The notes under the pieces: model-generated
What the model was told of the DNA's origin: nothing
The model's database searches: none
What the model saw: the letters and a program-made list of their open reading frames with translations, nothing else
Shown here: in pieces, positions 8,468 through 20,227 of the stretch
Layout: the number at the start of each line of letters is the position of its first letter
Position numbering within the stretch: position 1 is the stretch's first letter
Translations under genes and position numbers: made by a program
Assembly (NCBI RefSeq): GCF_030718085.1
Contig: NZ_JAVAJF010000001.1
Span: 1,240,001-1,304,000, forward strand
DNA length: 64,000 bases
Direction of reading: 5' to 3'
Source: Marinobacter sp. MDS2
Lineage (GTDB): Bacteria > Pseudomonadota > Gammaproteobacteria > Pseudomonadales > Oleiphilaceae

Positions 8468-9088
8468 ATGAATGAGCCGTTGAAATCACGCCGGGAAAAG
8501 GAAAAACAGGCACGATACAGCGCCATACTGGATGCGGCCGAAACCGTCTTTTCGGACAAGGGCTACGACCGCACGTCGATGGACGACATTGCCCGCACCG
8601 CCAACCTCAGCCGGGCGCTGCTATATGTGTATTTCAAAGATAAAGCGGCTATTCAGATGGGCATCATGCAGCGAGCGGGGCAAAATCTGGTGGAGCGTTT
8701 CAAGGCCACTCATTGCCCGAACCATACCGGGCTGGCACAGATAAGGGCCATGGGTGAGGCCTACTACAAATTCTATCGGGAAGAACCGGAATACTTTGCC
8801 GCACTCACCAAAGCATCCACCGTGATTGCCGACGTGGATGAAGCCCAGGCAGCAGAAATGCTTTGTTCCCGGGATGAGCTGATCAGACTCATGGTGGCCG
8901 CCCTCCAAAAAGGCCTGGAAGACGGCACCATGAGTAAAGAGCGTATTACCGATCCGACCCAGACAGCTCTCTATTTACGCGGCGCTTTGCACGGCGTGAT
9001 CATGCTGTGCGAAGGCGAAAGCATGCCTTCCGACACGCTGATCCAGCACACCATGGACATGCTGTCACACTCGATAGCAACCCCGTAA
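8468..9088 (+). CDS. TetR/AcrR family transcriptional regulator
   Basis: A 206-residue protein with an N-terminal TetR helix-turn-helix (residues about 14-60: ILDAAETVFSDKGYDRTSMD, then IARTANLSRALLYVYFKDKA) and an all-helical ligand-binding domain. It is divergent from the RND efflux operon with two dyads between them, the usual layout of a local repressor released by a pump substrate. The inducer is unknown. GAGGTAACCGCAAGCC before the ATG provides a plausible ribosome site. The 3' end is 7 nt from the convergent astB stop. Confidence 0.9.
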   Translation: MNEPLKSRREKEKQARYSAILDAAETVFSDKGYDRTSMDDIARTANLSRALLYVYFKDKAAIQMGIMQRAGQNLVERFKATHCPNHTGLAQIRAMGEAYYKFYREEPEYFAALTKASTVIADVDEAQAAEMLCSRDELIRLMVAALQKGLEDGTMSKERITDPTQTALYLRGALHGVIMLCEGESMPSDTLIQHTMDMLSHSIATP

Positions 9089-9095
9089 ACCGGCT

Positions 9096-10436
9096 TTACC
9101 GCTGAAAATCGTAGATAGAGCCCAGCTGCAGTATGCCGGTGAGTTCGTCCAGCGCCTGTCGCACTTCATTCAGTAACTTCGGGTCTGCGAGGTCTTGCTG
9201 AACGAGCCGGTCGCGGTAATGGGTTTCCACCCAGGTTGTCAGGCGCGCGTAAAGTTCGTCGGTTAGCACAACACCCTGATTGATTGCGTGGCGCTCTTCG
9301 TCATTCAGAACCACCCGCAAACGCAGGCACGCAGGGCCGCCACCATTGCGCATGGACTGTTTCACATCCATCACTTCGACCGAAGTAATCGGGCCGTCGG
9401 ACGCCACCAACTCATCCAGATACCGGCTAACCGAAGCAACCTCCCGACACTCTCCCGGCACCACCAGCAACATGCCGTCCGGACTGTTCAACAACTGACT
9501 GTTGAACAGATACGAAGACACGGCATCTTCCAGAGGCACCTGCTGAGGGGTTACTTTGATGGCTTCCAGCTCGGCACCCAACAAACGCTCGCGAATCTCC
9601 GCCAATACCCGCTCTTCATTGAGAAATGCCAACTCGTGGTAAAACAGGCAGTTGCCATTCCCTACCGCGATTACATCGTTATGAAACACACCGGCATCAA
9701 TCGCCGCCGGGTTTTGCTGGGCAAACACCCGATTCGCATCAGCCAAACCGTGCAACCGCGCGACCGCCTGAGAAGCTTCAAGCGTTTGGCGCGCCGGGTA
9801 CATCACCGGCGCAGGAGCTTGCTGATTGAAGGCTTCCTGCCCGTACACGAACAATTCAACCCCCGGTTCACCATAATGGCCACACAAGCGCGTATGGTTG
9901 GCAGCACCTTCATCGCCAAAGTGACCGACGGACGGCAACGCCGGATGATGCGCAAAATACTGCTCGTCCCGGAAAATAGCCTTCAAGGCCCGCCCGGTAA
10001 CGGCGTGCTCGATTGAGCGATGGAACTTGGCACTGAGATTAGCCGGAGTGAAATGCACCCGATGGTCGGCCGTATCGGCGCTGGGCGAAACCGTGGCTGC
10101 GTTTGCCGTCCACATGGTGGATGCCGACGATACCGCCGCCAGAATAGCCGGAGCCTGCTTGGCGGCTGCTCCGAGAATCTGGGTGTCGCTGCCCTCGAAG
10201 CCCAGCGCGCGCAACGTCGGTAAGTGGGGGCGCTCATGAGGCGGCAACACGCCCTGCATATAACCGCGATCGGCCAGCGCTTTCATTTTTGCCAGGCCTT
10301 GCAGGGCGGCTTGTTTCGGATTGGATTCCGCGTTTACATTCGATTTGGACGCAACGTTTCCCCAGGACAGCCCCGCGTAGTTGTGGGTTGGCCCCACCAA
10401 CCCATCAAAATTAGCCTCAACTGCGTGTTTTGCCAT
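9096..10436 (-). CDS. astB: N-succinylarginine dihydrolase
   Basis: Second step of the AST pathway: converts N2-succinylarginine to N2-succinylornithine, CO2 and two ammonia. The 446-residue length is that of AstB. The N-terminus ([20 protein letters not shown]) is diagnostic. The catalytic His lies in [12 protein letters not shown] and the nucleophilic Cys at about residue 370 in GGPACLRLR. It overlaps astA by 20 bp, so the two are translationally coupled. astD, which commonly sits between astA and astB, is missing. Confidence 0.95.
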   Translation of the reverse strand: MAKHAVEANFDGLVGPTHNYAGLSWGNVASKSNVNAESNPKQAALQGLAKMKALADRGYMQGVLPPHERPHLPTLRALGFEGSDTQILGAAAKQAPAILAAVSSASTMWTANAATVSPSADTADHRVHFTPANLSAKFHRSIEHAVTGRALKAIFRDEQYFAHHPALPSVGHFGDEGAANHTRLCGHYGEPGVELFVYGQEAFNQQAPAPVMYPARQTLEASQAVARLHGLADANRVFAQQNPAAIDAGVFHNDVIAVGNGNCLFYHELAFLNEERVLAEIRERLLGAELEAIKVTPQQVPLEDAVSSYLFNSQLLNSPDGMLLVVPGECREVASVSRYLDELVASDGPITSVEVMDVKQSMRNGGGPACLRLRVVLNDEERHAINQGVVLTDELYARLTTWVETHYRDRLVQQDLADPKLLNEVRQALDELTGILQLGSIYDFQR

Positions 10437-11514
10437 CGTTAACCCCTATCGAGTCTTCCAGATGAATGGGCGAAAGGCCGCCGTCTTTCAGGGGCGCCAA
10501 ACGAACGGTATCACCGTTTTTTAGATGCAAGGCTTCAGCCATCGCCTGCGGAATGGTTACGGTATCTTGCCCAATGCAGCTCATTGGCAGAGTGGTCAGC
10601 CGGAAGTTATTGAACGAACGGTTGGACACCATCACCCGGTGTTCCGCAGGCACATCTAGGTCTATGGGTGAATCTCCCACAACCACATCCCGGTTCAGGG
10701 AGTCGCGCACGGTTCGAATGGTGTGCAAAAAGGCTTCAACCACCGGGCCGCCGTCAAAGATATCGACCAGCCCATTGAAATTGAAACCTTCGGCTTCGAG
10801 CATTTTGAGTGCCGGGCGGGTGTTTTCGTGCACCTGGCTGATGACTTCTCTGGCGGAATCGGGCAACAACGACAGGTAAATCGGGTACTGGGGCATCAGT
10901 TCGGCAATGAAGGACTTATTACCCAATCCGGACAACCGGTCAGCTTCCACAAATTCCATATCAAAAAACTTGCTGCCCAAGGCGTTCCAGAGGGGGCTTT
11001 GCCCCTCTTTATCCGACACCCCGCGCATTTCAGCAAACACTTTGTCCGAAAAGAACTCCCGGAAGTCATCCAGAAACATAAAGCGACTGCGAGACAGCAA
11101 CAAACCATTGCCGCCCCCTTTATAATCATCCGCCAGCAACAGCGAACAGATTTCAGTGGCATCGGTCATGTCGCTGGAGATGTGAAGAGTGGGCGTCCGA
11201 ACATGCACACCCAATTCTCGAGAGGCGTTAACGGTCAGGCTCAGTCGATAGTTGTAGAACACCTCATCCTGACCTACCCGAGCCTCAATACCGCTGATGC
11301 CAACCACCCGTTGCGCTTCGGTATCTTCGAGCGCAAACAGATAGAGAGCCTCTTCCGGCTTGCACTGTTTGCTAAACGAATCGACCGCCCAGTCGATTTT
11401 ACGTTGCAGCAATTCCCGATCGGCCGGCAGGGTGGTTAACCCCTTACCGGCGCTTTGAGCCATGGCGTACAGATCTTCGAGATCCGCTGGTTGCATCGGG
11501 CGAACAATCAGCAT
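10417..11514 (-). CDS. astA: Arginine N-succinyltransferase
   Basis: First step of the AST pathway: transfers succinyl from succinyl-CoA to arginine. The protein is 365 residues, a little longer than E. coli AstA (344). It begins [19 protein letters not shown] and contains family blocks [17 protein letters not shown] and FDGGPVVEA. Only one such subunit is present here, whereas Pseudomonas aeruginosa has two (AruF/AruG). It lies 62 bp after aruC and overlaps astB. Confidence 0.94.
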   Translation of the reverse strand: MLIVRPMQPADLEDLYAMAQSAGKGLTTLPADRELLQRKIDWAVDSFSKQCKPEEALYLFALEDTEAQRVVGISGIEARVGQDEVFYNYRLSLTVNASRELGVHVRTPTLHISSDMTDATEICSLLLADDYKGGGNGLLLSRSRFMFLDDFREFFSDKVFAEMRGVSDKEGQSPLWNALGSKFFDMEFVEADRLSGLGNKSFIAELMPQYPIYLSLLPDSAREVISQVHENTRPALKMLEAEGFNFNGLVDIFDGGPVVEAFLHTIRTVRDSLNRDVVVGDSPIDLDVPAEHRVMVSNRSFNNFRLTTLPMSCIGQDTVTIPQAMAEALHLKNGDTVRLAPLKDGGLSPIHLEDSIGVNDGKTRS

Positions 11515-11576
11515 ACTCCTCCCTCCCTCTGTTGTTCAGAGTGTGGGCGGCCCTGGCGTCAAGCCACCGTTTATTG

Positions 11577-12800
<1,224 letters not shown>

Positions 12801-12906
12801 TCAGTGACTCATTACTAAGTGACAGGTTGAATCCACCATAATACGCCTCTGATCGCATAAGAACAGCCCATTGCGACATCGCCCTGCCTGCACCTCTCCC
12901 CCTGAT

Positions 12907-12980
12907 TAGACGTTGGTCTATCTCATGCATTTTTTGTTTGAATTGTGACCGATACGTTACTAAGTTGAAGTTGGTCCAAC
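12907..12980. promoter_or_regulatory. Dyads between aruC and the porin gene
   Basis: Two inverted repeats share GTTGGTC: TAGAC-GTTG-GTCTA at 12907-12920 and GTTGG-T-CCAAC at 12970-12980. They lie in the 216-bp region between divergent aruC and the porin gene and could be operators for a shared regulator. No regulator gene is adjacent; the function is a guess. Confidence 0.3.
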
Positions 12981-13007
12981 AAAAACAAATATGTGGAGAC
13001 AACAACA

Positions 13008-14180
13008 ATGCAGAACAATAAATTGCGAATGGCGATTCGTGCGACGGCGGCTGTGACAGTGCTGGGATTGGCTTCTCAGGCGCAGGCATTCAGCTTTAGT
13101 GCCGGTGATTACGATGTGAGCGTATACGGCTATGGTCGCTTGAATGCCAGCTATGATCTCGACAACAATCAGGCCTTAAGCACCCGCTCTGGCTCCTACA
13201 GCGGCCTTGCATCAGACGATGGAAAAGATGGTCACTTTGGTGCGGATGCGGTTCAAAGTCGGCTGGGGGTCAAAACCGTTACCCCTCAAGGCGTTGCCGT
13301 AACCGTCGAAGGTGATTTCCGAGGTGGAAATCTCCGCCTCCGCCACGGCTTCGGCGAATACAACGGCGTACTGATGGGCCAAACCTGGTCCAACTTCACC
13401 AGCTTCGTGGGCAACACCGCAACTCTAGATTTTGACTCACTCCCGGGCTTAGCTGGTTACCAAGCACGCACAGCGCAGGCTCGATACACCTCTGGGCCAC
13501 TGTCGATTGCACTTGAACAACCAAACAGCTCGATTATCGCTGCGGGGCTGGACGACGACGGAGACCCTGCAGTGCTAGATGTTGACGGCAAGGACAGTAT
13601 GCCGGCCTTCACTGCCAGGATTGAAGATTCCAACGACGGCATGAGTTACTCAGCAGCGCTGCTTGCTCACCAGGTAGGCTACGACACCGGCACTAGCGAT
13701 GAGAGCTCATTCGGCTTTGCGACCTTCGTTGCCGCCAAAATGATGCTAACCGACATGATTACCCTTCAAGGCACACTTTCCTACAGCGATGGCGCCAACA
13801 GCTATCTGTATCGCTCTGGTGACAACTTTGGAGCTCCCAGTGCTTATGTTGACAGTAGTGGTGACGTAGAAACAATTTCGGGCTACGGAGGCTCCATTGG
13901 CGCCGGCATCAATCTTGGTGGTGGCCGCAGCATTAACATCGGCTACGGTATGGTTGAAGTCGACTGGGACGACGCTGAAGATGAGGCTGCTGACGCCGGG
14001 TTTGCAGGCATTCTGGACGGCCAAAGCGAAACCAATTCTGCCGTCATGGCCAACTACAAGTGGACCCCGGTCAAGAACGTAATGATGGGCGTTGAATACC
14101 AGTTCCTGAAGCGTGAAAACGTGGACGGTTCTGACGGTGATGCAAGTCGCCTACTGTTTGCAGCGCAATATAACTTCTAA
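13008..14180 (+). CDS. Outer-membrane porin, DcaP-like
   Basis: A 390-residue beta-barrel protein. The signal peptide covers MQNNKLRMAIRATAAVTVLG to QAQA (about residue 26). The mature part (FSAGDYDVSVYGYGRLNASY) resembles DcaP/Gram-negative porins, and the chain ends in the outer-membrane signature ...FAAQYNF with terminal Phe. Acidic loops rich in Asp and Gly are seen. The ATG at 13008 has GTGGAG nine bases upstream; the in-frame GTG at 12993 overlaps that site and is not used. The family is moderately certain; the solute is unknown, though the divergent aruC suggests amino acid metabolism. Confidence 0.8.
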   Translation: MQNNKLRMAIRATAAVTVLGLASQAQAFSFSAGDYDVSVYGYGRLNASYDLDNNQALSTRSGSYSGLASDDGKDGHFGADAVQSRLGVKTVTPQGVAVTVEGDFRGGNLRLRHGFGEYNGVLMGQTWSNFTSFVGNTATLDFDSLPGLAGYQARTAQARYTSGPLSIALEQPNSSIIAAGLDDDGDPAVLDVDGKDSMPAFTARIEDSNDGMSYSAALLAHQVGYDTGTSDESSFGFATFVAAKMMLTDMITLQGTLSYSDGANSYLYRSGDNFGAPSAYVDSSGDVETISGYGGSIGAGINLGGGRSINIGYGMVEVDWDDAEDEAADAGFAGILDGQSETNSAVMANYKWTPVKNVMMGVEYQFLKRENVDGSDGDASRLLFAAQYNF

Positions 14181-14211
14181 AGACTCCTTGTAGACGTTAA
14201 CTCTCCTTTGA

Positions 14212-14235
14212 CCCCGGCATCCGCCGGGGTTTTTT
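14212..14235 (+). terminator. Intrinsic terminator after the porin gene
   Basis: CCCCGGC-ATCC-GCCGGGG followed by six T, 32 nt downstream of the stop codon. Confidence 0.93.
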
Positions 14236-14433
14236 CGTTCTGGTTTGGTGCAACGCGCCCCAAACTAGCCCAACCTTTAACTATCCAATTCCCGCCCTCC
14301 CTTTGCTACGCTATTAAAATCAACAATTTACCACCAACCAAGAAACTGGCACAGCTCATGCAACAACTCATTTGAAGGCAGCCGGCAACGCCCCTGCCCT
14401 GCTTAATCTGCCGAAACTTCACGAGGTGTCGTT

Positions 14434-14544
14434 ATGAAACCAGCCAAAGACCAAAGTCTGCTGTTCGAACTGACCCAGCCTGCCGAGGCCTACGCCATGC
14501 AGGATCTTCACAACTACTTTGATTGGATGTTTTTCGCAAACTGA
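14434..14544 (+). CDS. Small ORF of unknown function, 36 residues
   Basis: An ATG with GAGGTG eight bases upstream opens a 36-codon frame beginning MKPAKDQSLLF and ending in DWMFFAN. It sits alone between the porin terminator and a hairpin shared with gcdH. I recognise no family. It may be a real small protein, a leader, or the remnant of a deleted gene. The rest of the 14236-14613 gap shows nothing else convincing. Confidence 0.3.
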   Translation: MKPAKDQSLLFELTQPAEAYAMQDLHNYFDWMFFAN

Positions 14545-14557
14545 TTGTCCGTAAACA

Positions 14558-14594
14558 CGAAAGCCGGGATACCTTTCGGTTAACCCGGCTTTCG
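14558..14594 (-). terminator. Terminator hairpin between the small ORF and gcdH
   Basis: Eleven-base arms CGAAAGCCGGG and CCCGGCTTTCG with a 15-nt loop, 20 nt past the gcdH stop. On the minus strand the stem is followed by TGTTTAC, a weak T-tract; on the plus strand by AATTCTCTC. It most likely terminates gcdH. Confidence 0.65.
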
Positions 14595-14613
14595 AATTCT
14601 CTCTTAACAACAA

Positions 14614-15795
14614 TCAGAAGAAGGCTTGAATACCCGTTTGCGCGCGCCCCAAAATCAACGCGTGCACGTCGTGAGTGCCTTCGTAAGTATTCACCACTTC
14701 CAGGTTCACCAGATGGCGGGCAATGCCAAACTCGTCGCTAATGCCGTTACCGCCCAGCATGTCTCTGGCCAGCCGGGCAATTTCAAGAGCTTTACCACAG
14801 GAGTTACGCTTCATGATCGAGGTAATCTCCACCGCAGCCGTGCCTTCGTCTTTCATTCGGCCCAAGCGCAAAGCGCCCTGCAAACCAAGCGTAATCTCCG
14901 CCTGCATATCCGCCAGCTTTTTCTGAATCAGCTGATTGGCGGCCAGTGGGCGGCCAAACTGCTTGCGGTCCAGCACATACTGGCGCGCCGTGTGCCAGCA
15001 ATCTTCGGCAGCCCCTAAGGCGCCCCAGGAAATGCCGTAACGGGCTGAATCCAGGCAAGTGAACGGACCTTTCAAGCCCCTAACTTCGGGGAAAGCGTTT
15101 TCTTCCGGCACAAACACCTCGTCCATGACAATTTCACCGGTAATCGACGCTCGCAGGCCCACTTTGCCGTGAATCTCCGGCGTACTTAAGCCTTCCCAAC
15201 CTTTTTCCAGCACAAAGCCACGAATCTTGCCGTCATCGTCTTTGCCCCAGACCACAAACACATCCGCTATCGGGCTGTTGGTGATCCACATTTTGCTGCC
15301 CGTCAGCCGATAACCCCCGTCTACCTTACGGGCGCGGGTAGCCATACTGCCGGGGTCAGAGCCGTGGTCCGGCTCGGTCAGGCCGAAGCAGCCTATCCAC
15401 TCACCGGAGGCCAGTTTAGGGAGGTATTTCTGACGGGTTGCTTCGTTACCGAATTCGTAAATGGGCACCATCACCAAGGAAGATTGAACACTCATCATGG
15501 AACGATAGCCGGAATCGACTCGCTCAATCTCCCGGGCGACCAAGCCGTAGCTGACGTAGTTCAGGCCACTGCCACCGTACTGCTCGGGTATGGTGGCACC
15601 CAACAAACCACTGGCGCCCATTTCCCGAAAAATCTCGGGATCGGTGTGTTCGTTGCGGAATGCGTCTACTACGCGGGGCCGAAGATGTTTCTCGGCGAAT
15701 TGGCGGGCGCTGTCGCGCACCATTCGCTCTTCATCGGTCAGTTGTTGGTCCAGAAGAAGGGGATCTTCCCAATTGAAGCTTGCTTTGTTGGCCAT
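14614..15795 (-). CDS. gcdH: Glutaryl-CoA dehydrogenase
   Basis: FAD-dependent oxidative decarboxylation of glutaryl-CoA to crotonyl-CoA in lysine/tryptophan catabolism. The 393-residue protein follows Pseudomonas GcdH nearly throughout, e.g. [31 protein letters not shown] and [14 protein letters not shown]. The catalytic base is Glu372 in NTYEGTHD. The ATG at 15795 is chosen because GGTGGA precedes it by about 10 nt; in-frame TTG and GTG codons a few bases upstream are rejected. The usual neighbouring LysR regulator is not present. Confidence 0.94.
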   Translation of the reverse strand: MANKASFNWEDPLLLDQQLTDEERMVRDSARQFAEKHLRPRVVDAFRNEHTDPEIFREMGASGLLGATIPEQYGGSGLNYVSYGLVAREIERVDSGYRSMMSVQSSLVMVPIYEFGNEATRQKYLPKLASGEWIGCFGLTEPDHGSDPGSMATRARKVDGGYRLTGSKMWITNSPIADVFVVWGKDDDGKIRGFVLEKGWEGLSTPEIHGKVGLRASITGEIVMDEVFVPEENAFPEVRGLKGPFTCLDSARYGISWGALGAAEDCWHTARQYVLDRKQFGRPLAANQLIQKKLADMQAEITLGLQGALRLGRMKDEGTAAVEITSIMKRNSCGKALEIARLARDMLGGNGISDEFGIARHLVNLEVVNTYEGTHDVHALILGRAQTGIQAFF

Positions 15796-15879
15796 GATTT
15801 TATTGTCCACCAAAAACGAAATGTCTTGCCGGGTGTTGCCACTTCAACCCAAACAGATTGAAGCGGCAACAGGCTAAGA

Positions 15880-17553
15880 CTACAGCAACAAGGTGCGGAT
15901 ATCCCCAAGCAGCTGCGTGAGCAGGCTGGTGAATCGTGCGGCATCTGCGCCGTTCACTGCCCGATGGTCGTAGGACAACGACAACGGCAGCATCAGGCGC
16001 GGCTGGAATTCATTGCCGTCCCACACCGGCTTCATGGCTGCCTTGGACACACCCAGAATCGCCACCTCCGGCGTATTCACAATCGGCGTGAAGGCAGTGC
16101 CCCCGATACCACCCAAGCTGGTGATAGTGAAGCAAGCGCCCTGCATTTCAGCCGGTTTCAACTGCTTGTCCCGGGCCTTCTGTGCCAGCTCGGCGCTTTC
16201 CGCCGCCAATTCCCACAGGCCTTTCTGGTCCACATCCCGGATCACCGGCACCATCAAACCGTGCGGAGTATCCACTGCAATACCAATGTGGATGTACTTC
16301 TTGCGCACCACTTCCTTGCGCTCCATGTCCAACGACACGTTGAACTGAGGCAGCTCAGCCAGTGCTGCAGCGCAGGCTTTCAGCAAGAACGGCAGCGGCG
16401 TCATTTTCACACCACGCTTTTCACCAGCGGCCTTCTGCGCTTTGCGGAAGGCTTCCATTTCGGTGATATCAGCATCATCAAACTGGGTCACGTGGGGTAC
16501 GTTCAACCAGCTGCGCTGCATGTTGTTCGCGGTGGTGAACATCATGCGGGACATACCTTCCCGCTCAATCTCACCGAACTTACTGAAGTCCGGCAGCTTC
16601 ACAGCTGGGATGCCGCTTCCGCCACCCACAGAAGAACCCTGCTGTACTTGCTGTAGCTGGCCCTTCACGTAATCCTGAACATCGTCCTTCAGAATCCTGC
16701 TTTTCGGGCCCGACCCCTTGATACGGGTGAGGTCTGCACCCAACTCCCGGGCCAACTTCCGGACCGCAGGGCCCGCATGCACCTTGGCACCCGGAGAAGG
16801 CGGGGCGTAGGTGGCGCTTTCCGCCGAGCTGTCTTCCTGCTTTTCAGGTTTGGCGTCAGGTTTTGACTCGGACTGGTCAGTGCTTTCCTTCTTTGGCGCT
16901 TTCTCTTCGGTGCTTTCAGCTTCGTCCGGTTCACCACCTTCGTCTTCGATAACCAGGTCCAGCAAGTCGGCATCTTCGGACAGCTTGTCGCCCTCTTTCA
17001 CCAGTATCTTGCTTACCTTACCAGCGAAGGGAGACGGAATTTCCATGGTTGCTTTATCCGATTCCACCGTCACCAGTGGGTCGTCTACTGCAACCGTGTC
17101 GCCCTCGGAGACGTTAATCTCGATGACCGGAATGTCTTCCATACCGTCCAGCGAGGGCACCTTCACCCGCTCGGTGCGAGAGCCACCCGACTGTTTTTTC
17201 GGTTCGGGCTTGCTGTCTTCAGACTTGGCTTCAGATTTCTCATCCGCACCGGCTTTGCTCTCGGCCCCGGCACTCCCGGAATCCTCTTCCGAGTCGCCTG
17301 AATCACCGGAGTCATCGCTGGCCACCAACATACCAACCACGTCGCCTTCTTTGATTTTGTCACCAACTTTGGCAGTGATCTTACTGATCTTACCGGCTGC
17401 CGGTGACGGCAGTTCAACCGTCGCCTTATCGGTTTCAACCGTCAGAATCGGATCTTCTTCCTGTACTGTATCCCCTTCACTGGCGATGATTTCGATCACT
17501 TCGACTTCATCAGCACCGCCGAGATCGGGAACTTTAATTTCCTGTTCACTCAT
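15880..17553 (-). CDS. aceF: Pyruvate dehydrogenase E2, dihydrolipoyllysine acetyltransferase
   Basis: E2 core of the pyruvate dehydrogenase complex, 557 residues. Two lipoyl domains carry the lipoylated lysines Lys43 (VETDKATVE) and Lys167 (VESDKATME). Acidic, Glu/Ser/Lys-rich linkers follow each. The subunit-binding domain spans about 260-297 (AGPAVRKLARELGADL), and the acetyltransferase domain ends with the catalytic motif SYDHRAVNG (His530). The ATG at 17553 has AAGGAG upstream; the longer open frame to 17676 runs back into aceE and is rejected. It lies 10 nt after aceE. E3 (lpd) is not adjacent. Confidence 0.96.
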   Translation of the reverse strand: MSEQEIKVPDLGGADEVEVIEIIASEGDTVQEEDPILTVETDKATVELPSPAAGKISKITAKVGDKIKEGDVVGMLVASDDSGDSGDSEEDSGSAGAESKAGADEKSEAKSEDSKPEPKKQSGGSRTERVKVPSLDGMEDIPVIEINVSEGDTVAVDDPLVTVESDKATMEIPSPFAGKVSKILVKEGDKLSEDADLLDLVIEDEGGEPDEAESTEEKAPKKESTDQSESKPDAKPEKQEDSSAESATYAPPSPGAKVHAGPAVRKLARELGADLTRIKGSGPKSRILKDDVQDYVKGQLQQVQQGSSVGGGSGIPAVKLPDFSKFGEIEREGMSRMMFTTANNMQRSWLNVPHVTQFDDADITEMEAFRKAQKAAGEKRGVKMTPLPFLLKACAAALAELPQFNVSLDMERKEVVRKKYIHIGIAVDTPHGLMVPVIRDVDQKGLWELAAESAELAQKARDKQLKPAEMQGACFTITSLGGIGGTAFTPIVNTPEVAILGVSKAAMKPVWDGNEFQPRLMLPLSLSYDHRAVNGADAARFTSLLTQLLGDIRTLLL

Positions 17554-17563
17554 AGCGGACTCC

Positions 17564-20227
17564 TTAGCTGTGCGCCGGGTTCGGTTTGTTGCGATCGATA
17601 CCGTACTTGCGCATCGCTTCGAGAACCTGCTTCTGGTCGATCTCGCCGTCTTTAGCCAAAGCCGCCAACGCATCAACCGTGACGTAGTAACGGTCTACCT
17701 CGAAGAAATTACGAAGCTTCTCGCGGGTATCACTCCGGCCGAAGCCGTCGGTGCCCAACGTCATGTAGGTAGCCGGGATGTATGCCCGCAGCTGTTCAGA
17801 ATGCAGCTTGATGTAGTCGGTCGATGAAATCACCGGCCCCTTCTGTTTCTCAAGACACTGAGTCACGTAGGCCTTGCGCGGCTTGTCATCCGGGTGCAGG
17901 GCGTTCCAACGTTCAACGTGCTGACCATCGCGGGCCAGTTCGTTGTAGCTGGTGACACTCCAGACATCCGATGCAACGCCCCAGTCTTCTTTCAGCAACT
18001 GAGCCGCTTCGCGCACTTCGTTGAAGATGGCACCGGCGCCCATCAGCTGAACCCGCGGCGATTTCTTCTTGCCTTTGGTTTCAACGGATTCGAACAGGTA
18101 CATGCCTTTGATGATGCCTTCTTCACACCCTTCAGGCATTGCAGGCTGCGCGTAGTTCTCGTTTTCCACGGTCAGGTAGTAAAAGACGTTTTTGTCTTCT
18201 TCAAACATTTCCTTCATGCCGTGGTGGATCACTACGGCCATCTCGTAACCGTAAGCCGGGTCGTAGGCTTTGCAGTTCGGAATGGTGTTCGCCAATACAT
18301 GGCTGTGGCCGTCCTGGTGCTGCAAACCTTCGCCGTTCAGCGTCGTCCGCCCTGCGGTACCACCGATCAGGAAGCCACGAGCCTGCATATCGCCCGAAGC
18401 CCAGGCCAGATCGCCAATGCGCTGGAACCCGAACATGGAATAGAACACATAGAACGGAATCAGCGGGAAGCTGTTGTTGCTGTAGGACGTAGCCGCTGCC
18501 ATCCAGGTGGCCATGGCGCCGGCTTCGTTGATACCTTCCTGCAGGATCTGGCCCTGCTTGGCTTCACGGTAGTACATGATCTGGTCACGATCCTGGGGCA
18601 CATACTTCTGCCCTTCAGACGTGTAGATACCCAGCTGACGGAACATGCCTTCCATACCGAAGGTCCGGGCTTCGTCCGGCACAATCGGCACCACGCGTTT
18701 GCCCACACGCTTGTCTTTCACCAAAGCCCCGAGCAGACGCACAAACGCCATGGTGGTGGAAATCTCACGATCACCGGAGCCTTCCAATACCGCTTTGAAG
18801 ATATCAAGATCCGGTATCTGCAACGGCTGACATTCTTTATTACGCTTCGGGTAGAAGCCGCCCAGCTCCTGGCGCTTTTTCTTCATGTACACCAGCTCAG
18901 GGCTGTCTGGCGCCGGACGGTAATACGGCACGTCTTCCAGCTCTTCGTCTTTCAGAGGTACACCGAAGCGGTCGCGGAATGCCTTGAGCGTATCCAGATC
19001 AAGCTTCTTCAACGAGTGAGCGGTGTTCTGCGCCTCACCCGCTGCGCCAAAGCCGTAGCCTTTGATGGTGTGGGCAAGAATCACCGTCGGCCGGCCGTTA
19101 TTCTGGTGCACCGCACGGTGATACGCCGCGTAGACCTTGTAGGGATCGTGACCGCCACGGTTCAGCTTGGCGATGTCGTCATCCGACAGGTTCTCAACCA
19201 GCTTGGACAATTCCGGATACTTTCCGAAAAACTCTTTACGGGTAGCCGACGGGCCTTTGAAGGCATAATTCTGCAGGTCGCCGTCGCATACCTCGTCCAT
19301 GGCTCGCTGCATCAGACCGTCTTCGTCTTGATCGAACAGCGGATCCCACATACGGCCCCAAACGACTTTAATGACGTTCCAGCCGGCCCCGCGGAAGACA
19401 CCTTCCAGCTCTTGCATGATTTTGCCGTTACCACGAACCGGGCCGTCCAGGCGCTGCAGGTTGCAGTTCACCACGAAAATGAGGTTGTCCAGTTTTTCGC
19501 GGCCAGCTTTGGAGATACAACCCAGAGTTTCAGGCTCGTCACACTCACCGTCACCCAGGAAGCTCCACACCTTCCGATCGCCCATGTCGATCAGCTCGCG
19601 ACTGTGCAAATACTTCATCACGTGCGCTTGGTAAATCGACTGGATCGGCCCCAACCCCATAGAGACCGTCGGGAACTGCCAGTAGTCTGGCATCAACCAA
19701 GGGTGCGGGTAGGAAGACAGACCTTCGCCGCCGGTTTCTTCCCGGTATTTATCCAATTGCTCTTCGGTAAACCGACCTTCCAGAAATGAGCGGGCGTAAA
19801 TTCCCGGCGCTGCGTGCCCCTGGAAATACACCAGATCAGAGTCGCGGTTCTCGTCACCACCGTGGAAGAAGTAGTTAAAGCCCACGTCATACAATGTGGC
19901 GGCAGAAGAGAAGGTGGAAATGTGACCGCCCAGATCACCGGGACGTTTGTTGGCGCGCACCACCATGGCCATGGCGTTCCAGCGAATCAGGGAACGAATA
20001 CGGCGTTCCATAAACAGGTCGCCCGGCATGCGCGCTTCCTGAGTTACTGGAATCGTGTTTCTAAATGGTGTGGTGATGGAATACGGCAGCTCGGTGCCGT
20101 CTCGGCTGGCGCGCTCGGAAAGACGCTCCAGAATGTACTTAACTCGGTCTATACCTTCATTCTCGATCAGAGATTCCAGTGCATCTAACCATTCTCTGGT
20201 CTCAATGGGATCATCATCCTGGTACAT
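17564..20227 (-). CDS. aceE: Pyruvate dehydrogenase E1 (homodimeric type)
   Basis: Thiamine diphosphate-dependent decarboxylase that oxidises pyruvate and acetylates the E2 lipoyl groups. The 887-residue length and start MYQDDDPIETREWLDALES match AceE. The ThDP motif runs GDGECDEPETLG ... NCNLQ. The family blocks HTIKGYGFG and SYNELARDGQ are present. It heads the aceE-aceF operon, whose control region is the long gap upstream. Confidence 0.97.
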   Translation of the reverse strand: MYQDDDPIETREWLDALESLIENEGIDRVKYILERLSERASRDGTELPYSITTPFRNTIPVTQEARMPGDLFMERRIRSLIRWNAMAMVVRANKRPGDLGGHISTFSSAATLYDVGFNYFFHGGDENRDSDLVYFQGHAAPGIYARSFLEGRFTEEQLDKYREETGGEGLSSYPHPWLMPDYWQFPTVSMGLGPIQSIYQAHVMKYLHSRELIDMGDRKVWSFLGDGECDEPETLGCISKAGREKLDNLIFVVNCNLQRLDGPVRGNGKIMQELEGVFRGAGWNVIKVVWGRMWDPLFDQDEDGLMQRAMDEVCDGDLQNYAFKGPSATRKEFFGKYPELSKLVENLSDDDIAKLNRGGHDPYKVYAAYHRAVHQNNGRPTVILAHTIKGYGFGAAGEAQNTAHSLKKLDLDTLKAFRDRFGVPLKDEELEDVPYYRPAPDSPELVYMKKKRQELGGFYPKRNKECQPLQIPDLDIFKAVLEGSGDREISTTMAFVRLLGALVKDKRVGKRVVPIVPDEARTFGMEGMFRQLGIYTSEGQKYVPQDRDQIMYYREAKQGQILQEGINEAGAMATWMAAATSYSNNSFPLIPFYVFYSMFGFQRIGDLAWASGDMQARGFLIGGTAGRTTLNGEGLQHQDGHSHVLANTIPNCKAYDPAYGYEMAVVIHHGMKEMFEEDKNVFYYLTVENENYAQPAMPEGCEEGIIKGMYLFESVETKGKKKSPRVQLMGAGAIFNEVREAAQLLKEDWGVASDVWSVTSYNELARDGQHVERWNALHPDDKPRKAYVTQCLEKQKGPVISSTDYIKLHSEQLRAYIPATYMTLGTDGFGRSDTREKLRNFFEVDRYYVTVDALAALAKDGEIDQKQVLEAMRKYGIDRNKPNPAHS

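Noticed and set aside
14614..15813. Starting gcdH at TTG 15813 or GTG 15810
   Set aside because: The ribosome site GGTGGA would then fall inside the gene; the ATG at 15795 fits spacing and family length.
17894..19789. A 631-codon plus-strand frame opposite aceE
   Set aside because: Low-complexity His/Arg/Phe product typical of an antisense frame of a high-GC gene; aceE is unmistakable on the other strand.
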